Source: Magnetococcales bacterium
Lineage (GTDB): Bacteria > Pseudomonadota > Magnetococcia > Magnetococcales > JADFWT01
DNA length: 38,196 nt
Reading direction: 5' to 3'
Assembly: GCA_015233785.1 (NCBI GenBank)
Contig: JADFWT010000015.1
Span: forward strand, 1 to 38,196
Below are positions 1 to 8,496 of this stretch, piece after piece (position 1 is the first letter of the stretch; each line of letters opens with the position of its first letter). The position numbers were made by a program, and so were the translations under genes. Under the pieces are notes generated by a model that was not told the DNA's origin, did no database searches, and worked only from the letters and a program-made list of their open reading frames with translations.

Positions 1-124
1 TGGGAATAGATGGCCACACAATCCCCCTGTAACGCGATTCTGTGGCATTACGTGATCGAGGGATACTCAGGCGTGCAACAGGTGCGAAAATGCCCGTGCG
101 GTACGTGCTGGGGGATTGTGTTGT

Positions 125-712
125 TCAGATCTGCACGGGGAATGGTGGCGTGCATGGTCCGTGCAAGAGAGTGGATTTACCGGGGCATGGTCCGTGCGGT
201 GGATCAGAGCGGGTCGTTACCGTGCTCTCCATGCGCCAGGCAATGAGAAAACCAAGCGCCGTAAAGCCCAATGACGACAACACCATACCCATAATCACCA
301 GCAAGGCGATGCTCCAATCGTTGATCAACCCCATAAACGGCGCAGCAATCAACAATACAACCCCCTGCATCAGGGCAATGGACATGGCACCCAGCACCTT
401 GCCCATAACGATGGAGAAGCGCGACACCGGCGCGGTAAGCACCCCTTGCAGCAGCCCTTGGTTGCGATCTTCAATGATGGTGATGGTGGAAAAGATGCCG
501 GAGAACAGCATCAGCATGAGAAGTACACCAGGATAGAAGTACTCCAGATAGGTCACCCCCTCCATCCCCGGCAAACGAAACGACGACGTGAATCCACTGC
601 CGAGAAAAACCCAGAATATCAACGGCTGCGCAAGACTCCCTACCACCCGGTGAGGTTGACGGAAAAAGCGTGTAATTTCGCGACGCGCCAGCGCCAGGAT
701 GGCCCGCATCAT
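125..712 (-). pseudogene. ABC-2 type transporter permease, apparently truncated at its C-terminus
   Basis: N-terminal ~160 aa (MMRAILALARREITRFFRQPHRVVGSLAQPLIFWVFLGSGF...YLEYFYPGVLLMLMLFSGIFSTITIIEDRNQGLLQGVLTAPVSR) is typical ABC-2 permease; after 'FLIAWRMEST' (about nt 220) the frame turns into non-membrane low-complexity sequence (VTTRSDPPHGPCPGKSTLLHGPC...). Overlaps the ATPase gene by 4 nt. Confidence 0.7.
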
Positions 713-1659
713 GCGTCCTCCTCCGTATGTTCGTGATCCAACGCATGGCCAGTGATGTGAATATAGACATCCTCTAAGGTGGGCTGCTTGATGGAGAGAT
801 TGCGAATCTCCCCCCGATGACGAGACAGCAAGCCATCCAACAGTGCCGGGGCATCCGCCCCCTCTACACGAATCTGACCGTTGAACCGTCGCACACCCAA
901 CCCCTTCAGCGCCTCGTCGGCCATCACCACGTCAGGATCCATGGCATCAATCACCAACATCTCCTGCCCCAACTGCCCCCGAAGCACATCCGGCTTGTCG
1001 TTGGCCAGCAGACGCCCCTCCTGAAGAATCGCCATACGATCCGCCTCCTCCGCTTCAGAGAAGATATGGCTGGTCATCATCACAGTAATGTTGCGCTCTT
1101 TTTGAATCTTCTGAAGGGTTTTCAGGAATGCCCGCCGCCTTCCGGGGTCAAGGCCGGTGGTGGGTTCATCCATCAACAGCATCTCCGGCTCATGAAGTAG
1201 CGCCTTCACCAGCTCCACCTGCCTCTGCAACCCGCCAGAGAGTCCACCCACTCTCTCATCCAGACGCCCTTCCAGACCGGTCCAGCCCAGAGAGGCATCC
1301 AGGCGACTCTTGAATTGTGCCTTGCTGAGACCGTAAAGTTCGGCATGAATGGACAAATTCTCTAATATAGACAGGTGTTTATCCAGTGCTGGATGCTGAA
1401 ATACCACCCCCATGGTTCGCCGGGCCAGCTCCGGCTTGCTGAACAGATCCTCCCCCTTCAGCCGCACCTGCCCAGAGCTGGGATACATCAGGCCGCAAAG
1501 AATGCGAAACAGAGTGGACTTGCCTCCGCCATTGGGCCCGGTCAGCACAAAAAAAGCCCCCGCCTCCAACGTCATGGAGACGCCATCCAACGCCAAACGG
1601 GCCGGACTCTTGCGCTTGGCCGGATAGCGGTGGGTTAGATTCTCAATGGTCAACATCAT
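709..1659 (-). CDS. ABC transporter ATP-binding protein (CcmA/NatA/DrrA-like multidrug family)
   Basis: Walker A GPNGGGKST, signature LSGGLQRQVELVKALLHEPEMLLMDEPTTGLDP; co-transcribed with the downstream permease. Confidence 0.93.
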   Translation of the reverse strand: MMLTIENLTHRYPAKRKSPARLALDGVSMTLEAGAFFVLTGPNGGGKSTLFRILCGLMYPSSGQVRLKGEDLFSKPELARRTMGVVFQHPALDKHLSILENLSIHAELYGLSKAQFKSRLDASLGWTGLEGRLDERVGGLSGGLQRQVELVKALLHEPEMLLMDEPTTGLDPGRRRAFLKTLQKIQKERNITVMMTSHIFSEAEEADRMAILQEGRLLANDKPDVLRGQLGQEMLVIDAMDPDVVMADEALKGLGVRRFNGQIRVEGADAPALLDGLLSRHRGEIRNLSIKQPTLEDVYIHITGHALDHEHTEEDA

Positions 1660-1794
1660 GGCTCAGGGCTTTGTTTCAAAGGAGGTTGACAAAACGGCAG
1701 CATGGAACGCCAAAGGCCGGTAGTCTGAACCATGGCATGGCCACCGTCCAGCGATACCGGCCCTTGGAATGATCCACCCCGCAGGGCAGCTCAA

Positions 1795-2457
1795 CTACCG
1801 ATAACGGTAGGGAGGGGGCGTCTCGTTGCTGGGATAAGCAAAACCACGCATCGAGTTTTGGGAAGGACCGCGCGGCGTCTGAGTCGCATCACCGGACCCC
1901 ATCCCCATGCCGGGCATATTGTTCTGCTTCTGATGCATTTGATGCATCTGGTGCTGCATCTGTTGCCGCATCTTCTGCATGCCGTGCTGAGAGTGATCCA
2001 TACCACCCCCCATCATCACGCCACGACGCACTTCAGCCTGAATGGTCTTCTCGCTGCCATCGCTGAAGGAGAGATAGACAGGAGTCCGCTGTCCAGCCAT
2101 CAAACGCTGAGTGGAAAGTGGTGCAATCAACATCAGATGGTATCCGCCCGGCTTGAGAAGTACCTTCTCTCCCGGTTTGATCTCCAAGCCATGAACCTGC
2201 TCCATCATGGCCATATTATTTTTGTGGATGGTCTGATGCACCTCCACTTTGGCAAAAGCCGGGCTGGCGGCTTTGACCAGCTTCACAGCCTGTTTGCCTT
2301 TGTTCTCCAAAGTCATATAAGCCGCCAGCGTCTGCACCATGGGCGGTGCCTCGCGGATCCAGGGATCGTGCACCACCACATCTGCGGTGGCGGTCGCCGG
2401 AACCATCCAAGTCAGGGCCAACATAAAGAGTGCGCCTACTCCAATACGTCGCTTCAT
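1795..2457 (-). CDS. PCu(A)C-family periplasmic copper chaperone with Met/His-rich C-terminal extension
   Basis: Signal peptide MKRRIGVGALFMLALTWMVPATATA, then VVVHDPWIREAPP...AAYMTLENKG...VEVHQTIHKNNMAMMEQV...LKPGGYHLMLI (PCu(A)C His/Met pattern). Start chosen at MKRR (GGGGAG SD just upstream) rather than the ORF-track start at 2550. Confidence 0.85.
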   Translation of the reverse strand: MKRRIGVGALFMLALTWMVPATATADVVVHDPWIREAPPMVQTLAAYMTLENKGKQAVKLVKAASPAFAKVEVHQTIHKNNMAMMEQVHGLEIKPGEKVLLKPGGYHLMLIAPLSTQRLMAGQRTPVYLSFSDGSEKTIQAEVRRGVMMGGGMDHSQHGMQKMRQQMQHQMHQMHQKQNNMPGMGMGSGDATQTPRGPSQNSMRGFAYPSNETPPPYRYR

Positions 2458-2814
2458 CATCATCTCCCCATCGGTTTGCAAATCATAAAGTGTGCTGTAT
2501 GGAACATACCGTTGCACTACCCCCCTCCAATCGCCAGTGCAGGCCCCCACGCAGGGCTATATATTTATGCGCTCTTATGGTCGAAAATGCAAATTTCCAC
2601 ACCACGATCCACCATCCCCCCAGGCACTATCCGTTGAAATTCCTACGCTCAAATGGTAAGCATCTAATCCTGAGTCGAATGACCAAGCCCCTCTGGGCTT
2701 TTCAACAGGTCGCGCTGCGGCCAAAATATGTGATGTTCATATGCGAGCCCCGGATTCGCGCCGGGATTCGAAATCAACCACACGGATCGGCATCCCTTAA
2801 TCAGGAGACCCATC

Positions 2815-3390
2815 GTGAGCAATCAGTCTCTGGAAGCCACGGTAGAACCGGCAGACGTGCAGTCGTGGATCGACGCCATCGGGCGTGAACCTTCGGCAGC
2901 CGTGCCTCTGCTCCAGGCCATACAAGGCGCATACGGCTATCTGCCGCGCAAAGCCATGGACCTGGTAATCGCCAACACCGATGTCAACGCCAGCCAGCTA
3001 TACGGCGTCGCCACCTTCTATGCTCAGTTCCGGCTTAAACCGGTCGGGCGGCATCTGATCAAGGTGTGCCACGGTACGGCCTGTCATGTACTGGGAGCCG
3101 ATCGGCTCAACACCTCGTTGAACCATATTCTCGGCATCACCGATGAGGAGGAGGATACCGCCGCCAACGGCAGCTACACCGTGGAGGATGTGGCCTGCAT
3201 CGGCTGCTGTTCTCTGGCACCGGTGATGCTGATCGGTGAAGAGGCGTTCCCCAACCTCTCCGGGGCCGATGCCCAACGCTCCCTCAAAAAGCACGCCCGC
3301 AAGGTGAAAGAGGTGCTTCCGGGACATGAGGAGATGCAGAACGAAGCCAAGGCCAAAAAGGCTGCCAAAGTGCAGGAGGTGCGCGCATGA
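2815..3390 (+). CDS. NuoE/HoxE-like NAD(P)H oxidoreductase [2Fe-2S] thioredoxin-like subunit
   Basis: AVPLLQAIQGAYGYLPRKAMDLVIANTDVNASQLYGVATFYAQFRLKPVGRHLIKVCHGTACHVLGADRL...DVACIGCCSLAPVMLI: conserved C-x4-C...C-x3-C of the NuoE family. Overlaps the next gene by 4 nt. Confidence 0.93.
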   Translation: MSNQSLEATVEPADVQSWIDAIGREPSAAVPLLQAIQGAYGYLPRKAMDLVIANTDVNASQLYGVATFYAQFRLKPVGRHLIKVCHGTACHVLGADRLNTSLNHILGITDEEEDTAANGSYTVEDVACIGCCSLAPVMLIGEEAFPNLSGADAQRSLKKHARKVKEVLPGHEEMQNEAKAKKAAKVQEVRA

Positions 3391-5159
3391 ACGGCATGAT
3401 TATTACCGTTGGTGAAGGTACCTGCGGCATCGCCGCCGGGGCCAAAGATGTTATGACCCTGCTGAAAAAGCAGGCCCCCGAAGCGGAATTTAGGGTCGTG
3501 GGTTGCGTCGGTATGTGCCACCGCGAAGTGATGGTGGAGATCGAAAACCCCGACGGACAGGTCTATCTGTGGGGTGATGTGGATCGCAAAAGCGCGCCCA
3601 AGATCATGAAGTTCCACAAAGGAGCCGGCGATCTTCCCAAGGATAACCTGATCCGTTCCAGTGAGAATCCGGATGCTGAGACCGACGCCTATTTGGCCCG
3701 GCAGACCCGGATTGCCCTGCGTAACGTCGGCCATATCGACCCTAAATCCTTGGAACAGGCCCAGGGACGCGGCTCTTACGTCGCCATCAAAAAGATGGTG
3801 GCGGAGATGAGCCCCGAGGATGTTATCGAGCAGGTCAAAATCGCCAATATTCGCGGACGCGGCGGAGCCGGCTTCCCGGCCGCCACCAAATGGACCTTCG
3901 CACGCAACGCCCCCGGCGATAAAAAATATCTGGTCTGCAATGGCGATGAGGGCGACCCAGGTGCTTTCATGGATCGCTCCCTTCTGGAGGGCGACCCTCA
4001 CACCGTGCTGGAAGGCATGCTGGTGGCTGCCTATGCCATCGGGGCCTCCAACGGTTACGCCTATATCCGTGCCGAATATCCCCTGGCGGTGGAAAACTTC
4101 CAGAAAGCTCTTGAGGACGCCCGAGCCGCCAACCTGCTGGGTGACAATATTCTCGGCTCCGGTTTCAGCTTTGATGTCAAAATCAAGCAGGGTGCGGGTG
4201 CCTTTGTCTGCGGTGAAGAGACAGCGCTTCTGGCCTCCATTGAGGGCGAGCGCGGCATGCCCCGCATCCGTCCGCCCTTCCCGGCCATCAAGGGGCTGTT
4301 TGCCTATCCCACCATCATCAATAACGTCGAAACCCTCTCCAACCTGGGCTGGATCATCAATCAGGGCGGAAAGGCCTACTCCGACATCGGTACCAGCGGA
4401 TCTAAGGGTACCAAGGTGTTTGCACTGGCCGGGGCCATCAAAAACGGCGGACTTGTGGAAGTGCCTATGGGCATGACGGTTCGGCAGATGCTCGAAGAGA
4501 TCGGCGGTGGTTCCTCCACTGACTATCCCATCAAGGCGGTGCAGTTGGGCGGCCCTTCCGGCGGATGTATACCGGCGTCGCTGTTCGACACCCCCATCGA
4601 GTACGAGGCGATCAACGCCACCGGAGCCATCATGGGATCCGGCGGTATTATCGTCATGGACGAAAAGTCCTGCATGGTGGATATCTCCCGCTACTTCCTG
4701 GAGTTCACCCAGTTGGAGTCGTGCGGCAAGTGTACTTTCTGTCGTATCGGCACCGTCCGTATGCAGGAGATTCTCTCCCGCATCTGCGACGGCAAAGGGA
4801 CCATGGAGGATCTGGATACTCTGGAGGAGTTGGCACACAAAATTAAAGACTCCAGCCTCTGCGGCCTGGGTCAGACCGCCCCCAACCCGGTGTTGACCAC
4901 GCTGAAATACTTCCGTGAAGAGTACGAAGCCCACGTTAAAGACCAAAAGTGCCCAGCGGGTGTCTGCAAAGGATTGATCACCCACTTTATCGTTCAGGAT
5001 GAGTGCACCGGGTGTACCATTTGCGAACGTTACTGCCCGGTGAACTGCATTGAGGGCGAACTCAAGAAGCCGGAAACCTGGGTCATTGATCAGGAAGTTT
5101 GCATCAACTGCGGCATGTGCGTGGAAGTGTGCAAGCCGGACGCTATCCTGGTCCAATAA
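3387..5159 (+). CDS. NuoF/HydB/HndC-like NADH-binding subunit with N-terminal [2Fe-2S] domain and C-terminal 2x[4Fe-4S] ferredoxin domain
   Basis: NADH/FMN motifs (RGRGGAGFPAATKW, CNGDEGDPGAFMDRSLLEGDPH, EYPLAVENFQKAL), SLBB-like region, ESCGKCTFCRIGT, then C-terminal CTGCTICERYCPVNC and CINCGMCVEVCKPDA clusters. Confidence 0.95.
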   Translation: MNGMIITVGEGTCGIAAGAKDVMTLLKKQAPEAEFRVVGCVGMCHREVMVEIENPDGQVYLWGDVDRKSAPKIMKFHKGAGDLPKDNLIRSSENPDAETDAYLARQTRIALRNVGHIDPKSLEQAQGRGSYVAIKKMVAEMSPEDVIEQVKIANIRGRGGAGFPAATKWTFARNAPGDKKYLVCNGDEGDPGAFMDRSLLEGDPHTVLEGMLVAAYAIGASNGYAYIRAEYPLAVENFQKALEDARAANLLGDNILGSGFSFDVKIKQGAGAFVCGEETALLASIEGERGMPRIRPPFPAIKGLFAYPTIINNVETLSNLGWIINQGGKAYSDIGTSGSKGTKVFALAGAIKNGGLVEVPMGMTVRQMLEEIGGGSSTDYPIKAVQLGGPSGGCIPASLFDTPIEYEAINATGAIMGSGGIIVMDEKSCMVDISRYFLEFTQLESCGKCTFCRIGTVRMQEILSRICDGKGTMEDLDTLEELAHKIKDSSLCGLGQTAPNPVLTTLKYFREEYEAHVKDQKCPAGVCKGLITHFIVQDECTGCTICERYCPVNCIEGELKKPETWVIDQEVCINCGMCVEVCKPDAILVQ

Positions 5160-5181
5160 CCTGGAGCTGACCTGAGATCCC

Positions 5182-5206
5182 GGAGCGCTTTCCGATGCGG
5201 CGCTCC
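5182..5206 (+). other. Intergenic hairpin (GGAGCGC...GCGCTCC) between the NuoF-like and GltD/NuoG-like genes
   Basis: 7-bp perfect inverted repeat with 11-nt loop, no following T-tract, located in the 90-nt operon gap. Confidence 0.55.
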
Positions 5207-5249
5207 TTACTTAATGATCGCATCCCCGACTGATCGGGAGGAATGACGC

Positions 5250-8207
5250 ATGAGCGAAACCGTTTCCATCACGCTTAATGGCCAGCAGGTGGAGGCCGAG
5301 GCCGGCGCAACGATCCGCGCCGCTGCTGAGGCCCAAGGCATTAAAATTCCCACCTTCTGTCACGATAATCGTCTAAAACCCTTTGCCTCCTGCTTCCTGT
5401 GTGTGGTGGAAGTGGAGAAGGCCCGTACTCTGCTGCCTGCATGCAGTACGGTGGTGGGTCCAGGCATGGTGATCCACACCGACAGCCAGAAGGTCACCGA
5501 CAGCCGCAAGATGGCCCTGGACCTGATGCTGTCGGACCACGCCGGGGACTGTATCGCACCCTGCGAAACCACCTGCCCGGCCAATATCGATATTCAGGGC
5601 TATGTGGCGCACATCGCCAACGGCCAGTTTGAAGAGGCTGTACACCTCATCAAACGACGCAACCCCTTACCGGTGGTGTGCGGGCGTATCTGCCCCCACC
5701 CCTGCGAGTCGGAGTGTCGTCGCGCCCTGGTGGACGAAGCCATCGCCATCAATCCGCTGAAGCGCTTCTCATCCGAGTATGAGATGACCCACGGCATTGT
5801 CGTACCCAAAGCCGGTCCTGATACCGGCCACAAGGTAGCCATTATAGGTGGCGGTCCAGCGGGACTCTCTGCCGCCTATTATCTGCGCCAGATGGGCCAC
5901 GCTGTCACCATCTTTGAAGCCCTCCCGGAACTGGGCGGTATGGTCCGTTACGGTATCCCCCGCTTCCGTATGCCATGGGATATGATGGATAATGAGATCG
6001 GTGCCATCATCGATCTGGGCGTCGAAGTTAAGTTCAACCAACGCCTGGGCAGCGATTTCACCCTGGCGGATCTAAAATCCCAGGGATTCGGTGCCACACT
6101 GCTGGCCATCGGTGCCCATAAGCCGAAACCCATGCGCCTGGAAAATGAGGATGTCCCCGGCGTGCTGGGCGGCGTTGATTTTCTACGCATGGTAGTACTG
6201 GGCGAAGAGGTGGATGTGGGTAAAAAGGTGGCGGTCATCGGTGGTGGTGATACCGCCATGGACTGCTGCCGTGTGGCCCGCCGTCTTGGGGCTGATGTGA
6301 CGCTGCTCTATCGCCGCACCCAGGCCGAGATGCCCTCTCTGCCCATCGAGCAGGAGGAGACCGAAGAGGAAGGGGTTGAGTTCCGCTTTTTAACCGCGCC
6401 CTCCAAGGTATTGATGAAGGATGGTCGTGCGGTTGGTCTCGAAGTGATCACCATGGAACTGGGCGAACCCGACGATTCCGGTCGCCGCCGTCCGGTGCCC
6501 ATCGAGAACAGCGAAGAGGATCTGGAGTTCGATCTCATTATCCCGGCCATTGGTCAGGATCCCGATATGTCTTGTATCACCAATGAGACCGATAAGCCGG
6601 ATACCACCCGCTGGAACACCTTTATCTACGACATGGATACCTGCGTCACCTCTATCGAAGGTGTGTTTGCCGCCGGTGACTGCGCCTTTGGACCGGATAT
6701 TGTCATCCGCGCTGTGGGCGAAGGTCGTAAATCAGCCCTGGCCATGGATCAATACCTCAACGGCAAAGAGACCAAACTGGAGCACGAATACGCCATCTCC
6801 CGTGGTCGTCTGGCCGATCTGGAAATGGCCGACTTTTCACCCCGTTTTGTCCATAAAAAGCGTGCATTGGAAGGCGTTCACCCGCCGGAAAAACGCCTTA
6901 CCAACGATGGGGGTTGGGCCGCCATCAATATGGGGCTGGAGCAGGCTCAAGCCATGGCTGAAGCCTCCCGCTGCATCGAGTGCGGCTGTAATGCCCGCTT
7001 TAACTGCGATCTTCGGGACTACTCCACCGAGTACGGAGCCACCGAGACCCGTCTGGCGGGCAACAAGCGTGCCTGCGATGAAGATAAGCGCCATCCGCTC
7101 ATCAAGATCGAATCCGATAAGTGCATCACCTGCGGTAGCTGCGTGCGCATCTGCGACGAAGTGCGAGATGTTCACGCCCTCACCTTTGTGGAGCGCGGCT
7201 TCTCCACCCGCATCGGTCCCAATTTTGGCGATCCATTGCAGGTCAACGGCTGCGATGCTTGCGGCATGTGCATTGATGTCTGTCCGACCGGTTCCATGGC
7301 AGCCAATGTCGGCAAGGAGTGCGGTCCATGGCTCAGCGAACCCACCAACACCACCTGCACCTCGTGCAGCAAAGGTTGCGGCCTCATGGTGCGGGTCAAA
7401 AACGGCATCGTGGTTCAGGTGCGCAGCATCAACGATGACCCCATTAACGGGGCCAACATCTGTGCTGAAGGTCGTTTCGGTTACCAACTGATGGCCAATG
7501 GCGCGACCAATAACGGCTCTGATCCCATCCAGGGTGCCCGGGATGTCATCTTCAATGCCAAAAGCGTTTCGGTGGTGGTCTCCACCCAGTTGACGGTGGA
7601 GCAGTGCTTTGCCGCAGCCGAACTGGCCCAGGCCGATGGTGGGCGGCTTTACTACGCCTCCGGCCAATCCATTACGGCTGAGTCCAAGCCCTACGGAAAA
7701 ATCACCGGTGAAGCCAATGTGGCACTTCTGAGCCGGCTGGGAGCAAAACCATGGGGAGCGGGCACCAATAGCGACTGTATTGTGCTGGTTGGGGCCACTC
7801 TTCCGGAGGCCGAATTGGGATCTGCCAAGGTAATTGCAGTAAGTGCCTATGATCCGGGTATTAACGGTGCCATCGTACTACCGGTGGCTGATCCACTCAG
7901 CAGTGATGGTGCATTCCTCAATCGTGATGGACAGTTGACGATCCTGCGAAGCCCATTTGGCGATGCCGGGGAGCGTGCTGTTCATCGGGTTCTGGCCAAA
8001 CTGGCTGGTCGGAAGGCACTCTCTGATCTTGGTGGACTGCGATCCAAGCTGGCAGAGAAGGTCACCGAGTTAGCCCCCATCACCCGCCTTAACGGCGAGC
8101 GGGTGGCGGCCACTGAGCTAAAACCTGAGCTGGTGCCAGCGGCACTTGATGGACGCGGGGCCGCCTTTGCCAAGCATATGAAGGGTATGGAACTGGGGTG
8201 GAATTAA
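5250..8207 (+). CDS. Fusion oxidoreductase: [2Fe-2S] + GltD/NfnB-like FAD-NAD(P) domain + NuoG-type Fe-S and truncated molybdopterin-oxidoreductase-like domain
   Basis: N-term ferredoxin-like MSETVSITLNGQQVEAEAGATIRAAAEAQGIKIPTFCHDNRL; GltD-type CETTCPANIDIQGYVAHI, VAIIGGGPAGLSAAYYL, VAVIGGGDTAMDC; [4Fe-4S] CITCGSCVRICDEVR and CDACGMCIDVCPTG; CTSCSKGCG...NICAEGRFGYQ; short C-terminal MopB-like region. Confidence 0.92.
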   Translation: MSETVSITLNGQQVEAEAGATIRAAAEAQGIKIPTFCHDNRLKPFASCFLCVVEVEKARTLLPACSTVVGPGMVIHTDSQKVTDSRKMALDLMLSDHAGDCIAPCETTCPANIDIQGYVAHIANGQFEEAVHLIKRRNPLPVVCGRICPHPCESECRRALVDEAIAINPLKRFSSEYEMTHGIVVPKAGPDTGHKVAIIGGGPAGLSAAYYLRQMGHAVTIFEALPELGGMVRYGIPRFRMPWDMMDNEIGAIIDLGVEVKFNQRLGSDFTLADLKSQGFGATLLAIGAHKPKPMRLENEDVPGVLGGVDFLRMVVLGEEVDVGKKVAVIGGGDTAMDCCRVARRLGADVTLLYRRTQAEMPSLPIEQEETEEEGVEFRFLTAPSKVLMKDGRAVGLEVITMELGEPDDSGRRRPVPIENSEEDLEFDLIIPAIGQDPDMSCITNETDKPDTTRWNTFIYDMDTCVTSIEGVFAAGDCAFGPDIVIRAVGEGRKSALAMDQYLNGKETKLEHEYAISRGRLADLEMADFSPRFVHKKRALEGVHPPEKRLTNDGGWAAINMGLEQAQAMAEASRCIECGCNARFNCDLRDYSTEYGATETRLAGNKRACDEDKRHPLIKIESDKCITCGSCVRICDEVRDVHALTFVERGFSTRIGPNFGDPLQVNGCDACGMCIDVCPTGSMAANVGKECGPWLSEPTNTTCTSCSKGCGLMVRVKNGIVVQVRSINDDPINGANICAEGRFGYQLMANGATNNGSDPIQGARDVIFNAKSVSVVVSTQLTVEQCFAAAELAQADGGRLYYASGQSITAESKPYGKITGEANVALLSRLGAKPWGAGTNSDCIVLVGATLPEAELGSAKVIAVSAYDPGINGAIVLPVADPLSSDGAFLNRDGQLTILRSPFGDAGERAVHRVLAKLAGRKALSDLGGLRSKLAEKVTELAPITRLNGERVAATELKPELVPAALDGRGAAFAKHMKGMELGWN

Positions 8208-8240
8208 TCGCGCTCTGCCCTTCCTGACGCCTGCTTTTTT

Positions 8241-8275
8241 GGGTCGATCTCAGTGATGGGATCGGCCCTTTTTCA
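8241..8275 (+). terminator. Rho-independent terminator after the oxidoreductase operon
   Basis: GGGTCGATC-tcagtgatgg-GATCGGCCC followed by TTTTT. Confidence 0.7.
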
Positions 8276-8331
8276 TTCCGTCCCCCCTCATGCACTACTT
8301 GCTGGTCGTCCTTACTAAGAAGCTTTCTCAT

Positions 8332-8355
8332 CCCCCTCATTGGGGGCTTTTTTTT
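8332..8355 (+). terminator. Possible second terminator hairpin
   Basis: CCCCC-TCATT-GGGGG then C and a run of T. Confidence 0.4.
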
Positions 8356-8496
8356 ACCCCAAACTTCTTTGATGAAACCATTCATATTTTTTTGAACTCT
8401 GTATGTCATTACCTGGTAAAAGGTGTTAAATTATATCGTTCGCAACGCCTGGAGAATGGGCCTTAAGAAGCCCGCCTGCTGGAGAGGAGTACGACC

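Noticed and set aside
2685-2702. AAGCCC-CTCT-GGGCTT hairpin upstream of the NuoE-like gene as a terminator or riboswitch
   Set aside because: Short stem and no known riboswitch motif; may only be a weak terminator, not enough to call.
3174-5156. 660-aa minus-strand ORF antisense to the NuoF-like gene
   Set aside because: No recognisable domain; composition (His/Gly/Ala/Asp rich) is typical of a shadow ORF in a GC-rich gene, and the plus strand has a certain NuoF match.
6837-7667. 276-aa minus-strand ORF inside the GltD/NuoG fusion
   Set aside because: Antisense shadow of well-supported coding sequence.
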